Below, piece by piece: positions 14,565 to 21,992 of a stretch of DNA of 25,710 nucleotides. Below the pieces are notes generated by a model. It was not told the origin of the DNA, searched no databases, and saw only the letters and a list, made by a program, of their open reading frames with translations. Source of the DNA: CAZXYF01 sp964644705 (GTDB lineage: Bacteria > Planctomycetota > Brocadiia > SM23-32). Where the stretch lies: NCBI GenBank assembly GCA_964644705.1, contig CAZXYF010000023.1:1-25710 (forward strand), in the 5' to 3' direction. How positions within the stretch are numbered: position 1 is the first letter of the stretch; each line of letters begins with the position of its first letter. The position numbers were made by a program, and so were the translations under genes.

Positions 14565-15390
14565 AATTGGGGTGACCGCTCCATCCGAGTTTGTTTCTGA
14601 GTGTTTGGAAAAAACGCTGGCGGCCCGTTTGGATCAGCCGCAGCTCTTTTGTGGACTTGCGCACACGCACAACATCATCTTCCTCCAGCGGGGTGAAAAC
14701 CTGTCCGTCCACGGTGAGGGCCGGGGGCTCGGCGTAATCACACGGTTGGATTTCCAGCTCGGCGTCCGGGGGCACGATAATCGGTCGATTGCTCAGTGTA
14801 TGGGGACAGATGGGGGACACGACGAATCCGTGGATGCCCGGATAAACGATCGGGCCGCCGGCGGATAGGCTGTGGGCAGTGGATCCCACTGGTGTTGCTA
14901 CAATCAAGCCGTCCGCTCGGTAGGTATTGACCGATTCCCCGTCCACCCTGAACTCTATCGTCAGGAGGCGGGACAGGCAGGTTCTTGATACAACTACATC
15001 ATTTAATCCGGTTGTTTCGTGAACGATATTTCCATCGCGTTCCAGCACAGCGGAGAGCATCATGCGCTCGCTTATCGTGTATCGGCCCTCCAGCACGTCG
15101 GTCAGTGTTTCATGACATTGCTTCATCGTCGTTTCGGTGAGGAACCCGAATTTCCCCATGTTGATACCAATAACGGGAATATTTTGATCAGCGAACTTGC
15201 GGGCGGCGCTGAGCATGGTTCCGTCACCTCCCAGAGCCACCGCAAAATCCATGCTTTCATCCTCCCACGGGGTGTTCAGCTGGGTATCACGTTCGACCTC
15301 AACGCGTTTTTCCAGCCATGGTTGGAGTTCATCCAGGGCCCCGGCAACGCTGGGTTTTTGCGGGTTGCCAAACAGAATAACCTTTTTCAT
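14554..15390 (-). CDS. nadK: NAD kinase
   Basis: A 278-residue ATP- or polyphosphate-dependent NAD kinase, the enzyme making NADP+. The GGDGT motif (54-58) with its catalytic Asp is followed by IPVIGINMGKFGFLTE, TGLNDVVVSR, the DGLIVATPVGSTAHSLSAGGPIV block and a PICPHTLSNRPIIVP segment, in family order and at normal length. The ATG at 15390 starts MKKVILFGNPQK. It lies 38 bases after xseB and overlaps the ferredoxin gene, so NADP supply and ferredoxin reduction are expressed from one transcript. Nothing is missing from the catalytic core. Confidence 0.96.
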   Translation of the reverse strand: MKKVILFGNPQKPSVAGALDELQPWLEKRVEVERDTQLNTPWEDESMDFAVALGGDGTMLSAARKFADQNIPVIGINMGKFGFLTETTMKQCHETLTDVLEGRYTISERMMLSAVLERDGNIVHETTGLNDVVVSRTCLSRLLTIEFRVDGESVNTYRADGLIVATPVGSTAHSLSAGGPIVYPGIHGFVVSPICPHTLSNRPIIVPPDAELEIQPCDYAEPPALTVDGQVFTPLEEDDVVRVRKSTKELRLIQTGRQRFFQTLRNKLGWSGHPNYVQ

Positions 15391-15428
15391 GGTCTCGGTC
15401 CTGTGTGTTGAGGTGGGGAGGGACTCAT

Positions 15429-15704
15429 TTATTGCTGTTGATCGGGCACGTCGAAATCTTCCTCTTCCAGCTCACCCTCCAGCGTCTCTACTAATTTTAC
15501 AACTTTGGACTCGGCGGTTTCGAGCTTTTGATGACATTCGCGGTATGCAGAGACCCCTTGTTCATACAATTCAAGGGCGTCATCCAGAGGGATGTCGCCC
15601 TGTTCAAGCTGGGCAACGATGTCTTCGAGCTGCTCGAGCTGCCCCTCAAAAGACGTATCTCCCGCGCTGCCATTGTTCTGGGTTGCTTCATTTTCCTCGG
15701 TCAT
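15429..15704 (-). CDS. xseB: Exodeoxyribonuclease VII small subunit
   Basis: A 91-residue protein containing the short helical XseB domain: TSFEGQLEQLEDIVAQLEQG, IPLDDALELYEQGVSAYREC and QKLETAESKVVKL. XseB binds the large subunit XseA to form exonuclease VII, which degrades single-stranded DNA. An acidic tail (EGELEEEDFD) follows the domain and is common in this family. The large-subunit gene, often adjacent, is not in the window. It is the first gene of the xseB-nadK-oxidoreductase run. The start at 15704 gives a Thr/Asn-rich N-terminus before the domain; a slightly later start cannot be excluded. Confidence 0.92.
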   Translation of the reverse strand: MTEENEATQNNGSAGDTSFEGQLEQLEDIVAQLEQGDIPLDDALELYEQGVSAYRECHQKLETAESKVVKLVETLEGELEEEDFDVPDQQQ

Positions 15705-16143
15705 TGTGGATACGTTTCCTCAGTTGATTCACGCGAAGCATGACGAAAAGAAAAACCATATGAACGTAATATATTGTAAAGGAAAAACGGGTCGCGTCTC
15801 GACATCCCGCCGGTACAGGCGGGAATTTATGTTTGGTGAAAGGTATCAGAGCGCGGCCCGCGCCGCCCGGTTGAATGGGGGGCAGGTCCCAGCCTGCCGG
15901 GGACCAGAACGTGTTGCACCACCAGAAGACCCGGCAGCCGGGTGAACGCTATCCCGGCATCGTTTACTCCGCATATTTCCCCACACCTCATGCGTTACGT
16001 ATTCTAAAAGCAACTTCAGCAACCGGTAATCCGCAATTCACAGGCAGATCTATACGGAAAGGGTGTTCTCATCCGTACCAGCGACACCGGTTTGGTCTAC
16101 GACTCGTGAAATATACGGGTTATCCCCGCGTCTCCGAGAATAT
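15705..16143. other. Intergenic region between trpB2 and xseB
   Basis: 439 bases lacking a credible gene; the small open frames have no recognisable protein features. The region holds three compact GC-rich palindromes between 15805 and 15943 (annotated separately). Next to xseB is an AT-rich stretch (15735-15785) that may hold its promoter, although I could not find a good pair of hexamers at normal spacing. Nothing specific is seen in 15950-16143. Confidence 0.6.
15805..15943. repeat. Cluster of three short GC-rich palindromes
   Basis: TCCCGCC/GGCGGGA (15805-15811 and 15818-15824, loop GGTACA), GGCAGG/CCTGCC (15881-15886 and 15893-15898, loop TCCCAG) and ACCCGG/CCGGGT (15929-15934 and 15938-15943, loop CAG) lie within 140 bases of intergenic DNA. 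They resemble REP-type or other dispersed palindromic units but are not copies of each other. No T-run follows any of them, so none is a clear intrinsic terminator. Confidence 0.45.
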
Positions 16144-17514
16144 TTACTCCGGTTGGGGATGATCCTCCAGGTCAGCCAGCGACTGGCGCAGGTCCTTATC
16201 CGGCAATGTGGAATCTTCCAGCTCGCCGTCCAGGTAACTTTCGTACGCGCTCAGATCCATCAACCCGTGTCCACTGTAGCACATGACGATGACTTTTTCC
16301 CGTCCTTCTTCTTTTGCTTTTTTCGCCTCCCGGATGGTGGCCGCAATCGCATGACTGGTTTCCGGAGCACAGATAGAGCCCTCGGTGCGCGACCATGTTA
16401 CTGCCGCGTCATAGCATTCCAGCTGGTCAAGGGCGAGGGGAGAGACGAGACCCTCATTGATTGCCTCACTTACCAGCGGCGCCATTCCGTGATAGCGCAG
16501 GCCGCCAGCGTGAATGCCGGGGGGAACGAAACCGTGTCCGAGTGAATGCATGGGAAGCAGCGGAGTCATCTCGGCGGTATCACCAAAATCATACGTGTAG
16601 GCCCCTCGCGTCATGGTCGGACAGGCGGTTGGCTCCACGGGAATTACGTCAATCTGCGACCCATTGATTTTGTCCGCGAGGAAGGGGAACGCGAGCCCCG
16701 CGAAGTTGCTTCCCCCGCCACAGCATGCCACTACTACATCCGGCTCACCCTCTCCGGCAATATCCAACTGTTTTTTCGTTTCCAGGCCGATGATGGTCTG
16801 ATGCAACATGACGTGGTTCAGCACGCTTCCCAGGGCGTAGCGTGTTTTGCCGGATTCATCGGCCACGGCTTCCTCCACCGCTTCGCTGATGGCGATGCCC
16901 AGGCTACCCGTAGTGTCAGGGGTTTTTTCCAGAACATCGCGTCCCGCCTGGGTCTCGTTGCTCGGGCTCGATACGCAGTCCCCGCCCCAGACACGCATCA
17001 TGATTTTTCGGAAGGGCTTCTGCTCATAACTGCAGCGGACCATGTAAACTTTGCATTCGAGCCCCACGAGTTGACTGGCAAAACTGAGTGCGCTCCCCCA
17101 CTGGCCCGCACCGGTTTCCGTGGTGAGCTTTTCGATGCCGAACTGTTTGTTGTACCACGCCTGGGGCACTGATGTATTGGGTTTGTGGCTCCCCGGTGGG
17201 CTGACGCTTTCGTCCTTGTAATAAATTTTAGCCGGTGTATCCAGGTGTTCTTCCAGATAGACGGCCCGTCTGAGGGGAGAGGGGCGCCAGCGAGCCAGGA
17301 TGCCCAATATCTCTTCGGGGATGTCGATCCAGCGCTGTGTGCTGAGCTCCTGTTCGATGAGATTCATCGGGAAAATGGGAGCCATTGTCTCCGCGGTGAT
17401 TGGAGTCCCGTCCGCGGTGAGAGGTGGATGCGGGGTTGAGGGAAGATCGGCAGCAAGATTATACCATTGGTTCGGGAGGTCCTTTTCGGGCAGATTGATT
17501 TTTACTTCTGACAT
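16144..17514 (-). CDS. trpB: TrpB2-type tryptophan synthase beta chain
   Basis: A 456-residue pyridoxal-phosphate enzyme of the TrpB2 (TrpB-like) branch, which condenses indole with serine to give tryptophan. The signatures are RPSPLRRAVYLEEHL, IYYKDESVSPPGSHKPNTS with the PLP-binding Lys after His, TTETGAGQWGSALSFAS, the phosphate-binding CCGGGSNFAGLAFPF and the late SGHGLMDLSAYESYL. The length and the N-terminal region (PTPHPPL-like) fit TrpB2 rather than the shorter TrpB1. No trpA or other trp gene is adjacent; the upstream neighbour is argB, 56 bases away, so the two are probably co-transcribed. It may be the only TrpB or an indole-salvage copy; the window cannot tell. Confidence 0.93.
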   Translation of the reverse strand: MSEVKINLPEKDLPNQWYNLAADLPSTPHPPLTADGTPITAETMAPIFPMNLIEQELSTQRWIDIPEEILGILARWRPSPLRRAVYLEEHLDTPAKIYYKDESVSPPGSHKPNTSVPQAWYNKQFGIEKLTTETGAGQWGSALSFASQLVGLECKVYMVRCSYEQKPFRKIMMRVWGGDCVSSPSNETQAGRDVLEKTPDTTGSLGIAISEAVEEAVADESGKTRYALGSVLNHVMLHQTIIGLETKKQLDIAGEGEPDVVVACCGGGSNFAGLAFPFLADKINGSQIDVIPVEPTACPTMTRGAYTYDFGDTAEMTPLLPMHSLGHGFVPPGIHAGGLRYHGMAPLVSEAINEGLVSPLALDQLECYDAAVTWSRTEGSICAPETSHAIAATIREAKKAKEEGREKVIVMCYSGHGLMDLSAYESYLDGELEDSTLPDKDLRQSLADLEDHPQPE

Positions 17515-17570
17515 GTATCCTAACTCCTTGTTGGGGGGAAGAGTTTTGCTCGGGTTTTACCCAGGACAGG

Positions 17571-18467
17571 TTACTCAGCTGGTGTGTCCACAATCTGGGT
17601 GCCTATACCCGTGTCGGTGAAGATCTCCAGTAACAGCGAATGATCCAGGTTGGCATCGATGATATGGGCCTTTCGCACGCCAGCGGCTATGGATTGCAGG
17701 CAGGCCCTGACTTTGGGGAGCATACCGCCGCTAATCACGCCGGATTCAATAAGTTCATCGACTTTGTCCCGGTGCAGACTGGAAAGGAAAGAATCCGGAT
17801 CGCCGGGACGTTCCATGATACCATGCACGTCACTGAGAAACACGATTTTTTCGGCGCGCGTTTCCCGTGCGACCGCTGCAGCCGCGCTGTCGGCGTTGAC
17901 GTTGTAGAGCTGGCCTTCATGATCCTGTCCGATTGGGGGTAGAACGACGATGTCACCTTCGGCGGATAACTCGTCAAAGCGATCAACGTCGACCGAAACA
18001 ACTTCGCCCACGTATCCAATATCCACCTCTTTCGGTTTTTCATCTTCCCACACCGTCACCATTTTCTGCTGCGCCCGCAGAACGCTGCGCTCTTCCTGAA
18101 ATCCGGGAACGGCGCTTGCTCCGTGATCCTGTATATGATGACAGACATCGGAATTGATTTCTTCGGCCAGCACCCGTACCGCTATGTCCAGAGTCTCCTC
18201 GTCGGTTTTTCGATGTCCGCCGACGAAATTCGGTTCCAGTCCAGCTTCGTCCATCGCTTGTGAGATATGTTTTCCACCGCCATGGACGATGATAGGTTGT
18301 ATGCCAACGGTGGCCAGGAATACGGCGTCTTCCAGTACCTCCTGAATGACATCGTCATCCGCCATGGCACTTCCGCCGAATTTAATGACGATACGTTTGC
18401 CCCGAAAGCGCTGAATGTAGGGCAGGGCTTCCACCAGAGCGTTTGCTTTTTGGATGGCGTCTTCCAA
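17571..18467 (-). CDS. argB: Acetylglutamate kinase
   Basis: ArgB phosphorylates N-acetylglutamate, the second step of arginine synthesis. The motifs are IVIKFGGSAM, PIIVHGGGKHISQAMDEAGL, GHRKTDEETLD, IGYVGEVVSVD, LYNVNADSAAAAVA, SGVISGGMLPKV and the terminal LLLEIFTDTGIGTQIV. I place the start at TTG 18467-18465 because AAGGAG (18478-18483) stands ten bases ahead and the protein then begins with the family-typical helix EDAIQKANALVEALPYIQRF (298 residues). The longer frame back to 18590 would begin upstream of the probable promoter at 18517-18545. The kept N-terminal helix is a feature of arginine-feedback-inhibited kinases, so such inhibition is likely. trpB2 follows 56 bases downstream. 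Confidence 0.95.
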   Translation of the reverse strand: MEDAIQKANALVEALPYIQRFRGKRIVIKFGGSAMADDDVIQEVLEDAVFLATVGIQPIIVHGGGKHISQAMDEAGLEPNFVGGHRKTDEETLDIAVRVLAEEINSDVCHHIQDHGASAVPGFQEERSVLRAQQKMVTVWEDEKPKEVDIGYVGEVVSVDVDRFDELSAEGDIVVLPPIGQDHEGQLYNVNADSAAAAVARETRAEKIVFLSDVHGIMERPGDPDSFLSSLHRDKVDELIESGVISGGMLPKVRACLQSIAAGVRKAHIIDANLDHSLLLEIFTDTGIGTQIVDTPAE

Positions 18468-18477
18468 CTGTGGGTTA

Positions 18478-18483
18478 CTCCTT
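18478..18483 (-). promoter_or_regulatory. Ribosome-binding site deciding the TTG start of argB
   Basis: AAGGAG on the minus strand ends ten bases before TTG (18467-18465). No ATG or GTG gives a protein starting at the conserved helix, so this site fixes an unusual start codon. Confidence 0.65.
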
Positions 18484-18516
18484 AGATTTATGGTCTGAAA
18501 GCACTTGGAATATCTG

Positions 18517-18545
18517 ATTTTAACGTCCCGAACGCGTAATGTCAT
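18517..18545 (-). promoter_or_regulatory. Probable argB promoter
   Basis: On the minus strand ATGACA (18540-18545) and TAAAAT (18517-18522) are 17 bases apart, each matching five of six consensus bases. Transcription would start near 18510, giving a leader of about 43 bases to the TTG start. Confidence 0.55.
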
Positions 18546-18599
18546 CATAAGAATTCGGGCGGGAGTGAGGCTCATAATCGTGCTTGACACATTGTCCCG

Positions 18600-18629
18600 T
18601 TGATATGCCTTTGAGCCGGGAAGTATTAC
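18600..18629 (+). promoter_or_regulatory. Possible promoter for the uracil-DNA glycosylase gene
   Basis: TTGATA (18600-18605) and TATTAC (18624-18629) are 18 bases apart. The match is moderate and the implied leader is long (about 160-230 bases), so this is tentative. Confidence 0.28.
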
Positions 18630-18796
18630 CTGCTCTCAACGCGGTCGGCTGGATAGGTAATTGCCGAATATCGGCACCACAGCGGGGCGCCAGGTGGCAC
18701 TATATCCCGGTGTGTGCGGCAGCTAACCCGCCTCCTGGAGTGATATTGTTCTGGCTCATGAAAGATGTGGAAGCCATTGTGTGACCGGGATATCTG

Positions 18797-19585
18797 ATGG
18801 CAGGTGGACAGCGTTACGGTGCGATTGTTACGATAGAGCATCGTGATATGAATACGGGGCGAGATATGAATACCCGACCGATCAAAAGATTGCTGGAGCT
18901 GGAAAAAATGCTGGGCGTTGACTCCCTGCTGCTCAAACCGAGAGAGCGGCAGCGGGATCGTGATTCATTGCCAGATACCGAAGAGGAGAGTATCAGGGAG
19001 ATGACCGTGGAAGACGAACTGAAAAAAGTTGAGAAACAGGTAAAAAACTGCACCAGATGCCGCTTGCACGAAAAGCGCACGCAGGGAGTTTTTGCACGGG
19101 GGCGTGCGGATTCCGATCTGATGCTTATCGGGGAAGGACCCGGAGCGGATGAAGATCGGGAGGGCGAACCATTTGTGGGACGGGCGGGCAAGCTGCTGGA
19201 TGAGATCATCACGGCCATGGGGCTGGAGCGTGATGAGGTCTATATCACCAACATTGTCAAAAGCCGTCCGCCCCAGAACAGGGATCCTCGCGCCGATGAA
19301 ATCGAGGCCTGCTGGCCGTATCTGGAACGGCAGATTGAGCTGGTTGATCCGCGTGTGATGATGACGCTGGGAAAACCGGCCTCCAATACCTTGCTGGACC
19401 GCAACAGCGCGATGTATGAAATGCGGGGGGAATGGTTCAAATACGACGGCATACCCCTGCTGCCGACTTATCATCCGGCCTATCTTCTTCGGTCACCGAG
19501 CGAAAAGGAGAAAGTATGGGCCGATGTGAAAAAGGTCCTGGCGTTTCTTCACGGGGAAGAAGATCTACGGCCGGAGTTTGAGTGA
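18797..19585 (+). CDS. Family 4 uracil-DNA glycosylase (Fe-S type)
   Basis: This enzyme removes uracil from DNA. Its core has CTRCRLHEKRTQGVFARG, the active-site motif GEGPGADEDREGEPFVGRAGKLLDE, the motif NIVKSRPPQNRDPRADE, EACWPYL and the late TYHPAYLLR motif. Family 4 normally has four cluster cysteines; counting from ATG 18866, C62, C65 and C149 are present but the third, normally in KCRPP, is Ser133. The start is uncertain: ATG 18797 (262 residues), 18848 or 18866 (239 residues, GGGGCGAG just upstream). The last two sit in a short direct repeat of GATATGAATAC. A charged N-terminal extension of about 55 residues precedes the core. It converges on the RNase HII-like gene, with only 22 bases between the stops. 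Confidence 0.92.
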   Translation: MAGGQRYGAIVTIEHRDMNTGRDMNTRPIKRLLELEKMLGVDSLLLKPRERQRDRDSLPDTEEESIREMTVEDELKKVEKQVKNCTRCRLHEKRTQGVFARGRADSDLMLIGEGPGADEDREGEPFVGRAGKLLDEIITAMGLERDEVYITNIVKSRPPQNRDPRADEIEACWPYLERQIELVDPRVMMTLGKPASNTLLDRNSAMYEMRGEWFKYDGIPLLPTYHPAYLLRSPSEKEKVWADVKKVLAFLHGEEDLRPEFE

Positions 19586-19607
19586 ATATTTTTGGCACCC
19601 ATCGACG

Positions 19608-20573
19608 TCATTGACCGCGTACCAGAGTTGTTCGGTCGATGTCGTTTTGCTGGAGGGCTTCACCTATATCCTCCAGAAACCGGTGCGCGTCCTGGGCGTA
19701 ACCTGCCGTTGGCTTTATACCTTCCACGCGTGACGTCCAGTATTCATTGAAGGTTTGCATGTATAACTCCCGCGTGTACTTCGCCACCATCGATCCCAGG
19801 GCGGTGGGGAGGGCATGCTGGTCACCGTCGCTTTTGAACGCCAGCCACATGAAGTGATCCGGGTCGGCGAGAGTGTAAACTGATCCGGAATCTCCTTCTC
19901 GCTGGACAGTTAGCCGAGCATTGGGGAAACTATCACGGAGTTGTTTGCGGTAATGCTGGCGTCCGCCATGGCGGTCAATCAGGACGTAGCATTTGCCTCC
20001 CTTGCTCCGGTTCCAGAGCATCTGCAGGAGCATGCCGCATTTTTGCCAGAGGAGCCGAGCTTTGTTCCGGGTTTGCCGAATAATGGAGTTGTATTCAGTG
20101 GGCAAAACCACCACGGCGCGCGCCCCGCTGAACGTCAAGTTGTTCTGTCGCAGGGTTTTTTCCAGGACCGCTGATTTACTGGCGATAGCGGAGGCGTTGC
20201 TGCGGACTGGCAGTGAAGAGGATGCGACATCCTGGGTCCAGGGTGTGCCATCCTCCAGTGGAACATCCGGCGGGAGGAGTACGTTCAGAAAGTCCCCAAC
20301 GGAGGTGGGCAGAGGGTTCATTTGAGTAAAAAAAGAGAGCACGCCTTCTTCCAGAAGACGAACTCCCCGGGATGGTGTATAAACTTTTTTGCTATCGTTG
20401 ACAACCAGACGCCCGTCTGCTCGGGTGGGTTCTGGAACGAGGGAATCTTCGAGCATGTCCCAGAGTTGACCCTCCCTGGGGGCATGATCCAGCGAAAAGG
20501 CCGTCCCTGCTACCACAAGTGGTCCCAAGAGTGGCCCATAACCTGCCTCGTCAATGCCAGCCCATAATACCAT
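19608..20573 (-). CDS. Divergent RNase HII-like protein
   Basis: A 321-residue protein whose motifs follow the order of type 2 ribonuclease H. They are AGIDEAGYGPLLGPLVV with acidic D8 and E9, VVNDSKKVY (59-65), a central YVLIDRHGGRQHY with a candidate third Asp, and DGDQHALPTALGSMVAKYTRE with the fourth. RNase HII cleaves RNA in RNA-DNA hybrids. Two features differ: the substrate-reading GRG motif is GYG, and the protein is much longer than normal RNase HII (about 200-260), with extra sequence between the motifs. ATG 20573 is preferred over TTG 20582. It lies 69 bases after the Lys-rich gene and may share its transcript. It could be an unusual RNase HII or a related nuclease with another substrate. 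Confidence 0.8.
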   Translation of the reverse strand: MVLWAGIDEAGYGPLLGPLVVAGTAFSLDHAPREGQLWDMLEDSLVPEPTRADGRLVVNDSKKVYTPSRGVRLLEEGVLSFFTQMNPLPTSVGDFLNVLLPPDVPLEDGTPWTQDVASSSLPVRSNASAIASKSAVLEKTLRQNNLTFSGARAVVVLPTEYNSIIRQTRNKARLLWQKCGMLLQMLWNRSKGGKCYVLIDRHGGRQHYRKQLRDSFPNARLTVQREGDSGSVYTLADPDHFMWLAFKSDGDQHALPTALGSMVAKYTRELYMQTFNEYWTSRVEGIKPTAGYAQDAHRFLEDIGEALQQNDIDRTTLVRGQ

Positions 20574-20642
20574 ATTTCGCAAATCCGCCCGTTTGCCAAC
20601 ATGTCAGGACCTTCGTGGATAAGAACGGAAAAGGCCACCGGT

Positions 20643-21608
20643 TTATTTGCCTTTATCTTCTTGGTCCTTTTTTCCAGATTCCTTTTCGTCCTTCTTATTG
20701 TTGGAATCCTTGTCCTTTTCCTCTGACTTGTCCTCCGAATCCGAGCCCCCACCTAACAGGTTGCCCAGAGTGGTGGTCTGCACTTTTTCTTTTTTTTCGT
20801 CCGAGTCCTGCTTTGCCTTTTTTTGCTCTTCCTTAAATTTCTTCAGCTTCTTCATTTTTTCTCTTCGCTCTTTTTCCCTTTGCTCCTTTTCCTTGCGTTT
20901 GGCGATTTCTTTTTTCCGCTCTTCTTCCTTCTGTGCCTGGACCTCTTCCCGTATTTCACCCCAGGCTTTCTTGATTGGGATGCCGGCCTGACGTTTTTCA
21001 AAATATTTCTTGAGGAGCTTGATGTCGAAACGCGCTCGTTTGAAAACCCCCATCACTTCATCCTTCGAATACCCCTCGACCTTTTTCTCCGGTTTTTTCC
21101 GTTTTTTTCTTTTCTTCCCCTTTTTCTTGCTTTTCTTCTTTTTGTCTTTCCCGGCCTGGGCCCTCTGTTGGAATCCCTTACCTCCGCCCGCGCGGAAATA
21201 GAAGTAAAACCAGCGATGTGTTTTGCTTGGCGGGAAAGTCTTGAAAACCTCAGTTACCTCGCGGGGATGGAATTTATATTTTTTTACATACTCCCAGAAT
21301 TCCTTCATAGCGCCGGGTTTCTTCTCACAGATCTTCATAGTTTGGACAATGGCGCCCCAGGAAAGCTTGTGCTTTCTTTTCAGACTCACAATGGTGTCGA
21401 ATAATACGCTTTCCCCGTTTGACAGGTTCAGCGCCGTTTGCATGTCTTTACGGGACCAGTTTTTCCCCTTCAGTTTCTTCCACCTCTCAGCCACCTGTTT
21501 TTTTGTCATCTGTCCCGCTTGAGCAGTGTTCGGCATCAGCCCGATCTGCACTGCCGATAGGGCCAGCAGTGCAGCCAGAGTTATTGACAGCCGTTTACGT
21601 ATATCCAT
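20643..21608 (-). CDS. Exported Lys/Glu-rich protein, unknown function
   Basis: A 321-residue protein with a clear signal peptide (RLSITLAALLALSAVQIGL, then AQA before a probable cleavage near residue 31). Residues 35-140 are helical and basic with several aromatic residues. Residues 154-176 are almost pure Lys/Arg, and 177-220 are another helical part (YSKDEVMGVFKRARFD). Residues about 221-275 look like a highly charged coiled coil. The tail (276-321) is Asp/Ser/Lys-rich and probably disordered. GGAGG nine bases ahead supports the ATG at 21608, and a strong promoter lies at 21658-21686. I do not recognise a family. Such a polycationic exported protein could bind nucleic acids or anionic wall polymers, but that is speculation. 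Confidence 0.72.
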   Translation of the reverse strand: MDIRKRLSITLAALLALSAVQIGLMPNTAQAGQMTKKQVAERWKKLKGKNWSRKDMQTALNLSNGESVLFDTIVSLKRKHKLSWGAIVQTMKICEKKPGAMKEFWEYVKKYKFHPREVTEVFKTFPPSKTHRWFYFYFRAGGGKGFQQRAQAGKDKKKKSKKKGKKRKKRKKPEKKVEGYSKDEVMGVFKRARFDIKLLKKYFEKRQAGIPIKKAWGEIREEVQAQKEEERKKEIAKRKEKEQREKERREKMKKLKKFKEEQKKAKQDSDEKKEKVQTTTLGNLLGGGSDSEDKSEEKDKDSNNKKDEKESGKKDQEDKGK

Positions 21609-21992
21609 CTTTCAAGCCCTCCGCTCTGAAGATTCATAACTCCTCTTTTCTACATCCAGTATATGGCACGTAGGTGCTTTTGTAAAACATTGAGAGGGCT
21701 CGGGCATCATCGTTGGAGCGTTGAGTGGTGTCTTTTTGCGGGGCTGGTTCCGGGCGGAGGCTGGAGCAAGTTCATAGCTCTATCGCATAGTGACCCGCCC
21801 CTTGTTCGGGCTCTTCGCCCCGTTGCAGGCCATTTCAACTGCTGAATATGGGATGTTTCGAAGCCCTGATAGGAAGCAAAATGGAGGGGGCAGAACTTGC
21901 AATTCATGCGGTGGTTGCGCTAGAGTCATAAAGTAAGCCAGAGAGAGTAATTGGTTGTTTTTAGAGAGCCGCGGGATCAATGGAGGCCAAGC
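21609..21992. other. Divergent intergenic region upstream of the Lys-rich and DUF1844 genes
   Basis: About 384 bases without a convincing gene. The left end holds a strong minus-strand promoter. The middle (about 21690-21900) is GC-rich with a few short complementary segments but no recognised RNA family. A convincing plus-strand promoter for the DUF1844 gene could not be found; TTGCAA near 21895 with TAGAGT 18 bases on is a weak option. Confidence 0.55.
21658..21686 (-). promoter_or_regulatory. Probable promoter of the exported Lys-rich protein
   Basis: On the minus strand TTTACA (21681-21686) and TATACT (21658-21663) are 17 bases apart, each five of six to consensus. Between them lies a dyad, GCAC-N4-GTGC (21666-21677), which could be an operator, though it is short. 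Confidence 0.55.

Larger units (their letters stand above)
18468..18796. other. Divergent intergenic region, argB to uracil-DNA glycosylase
   Basis: About 330 bases (400 if the later glycosylase start is used). It contains the argB ribosome site and promoter on the minus strand and a weaker promoter-like pair on the plus strand. The remainder, about 18635-18796, shows nothing I recognise. Short frames here lack ribosome sites or family features. Confidence 0.6.

Noticed and set aside
20823..21404. Hydrophobic plus-strand open frame resembling a membrane protein
   Set aside because: Its Phe/Leu richness is the complement of Lys/Glu codons in the exported Lys-rich gene; no ribosome site supports it.
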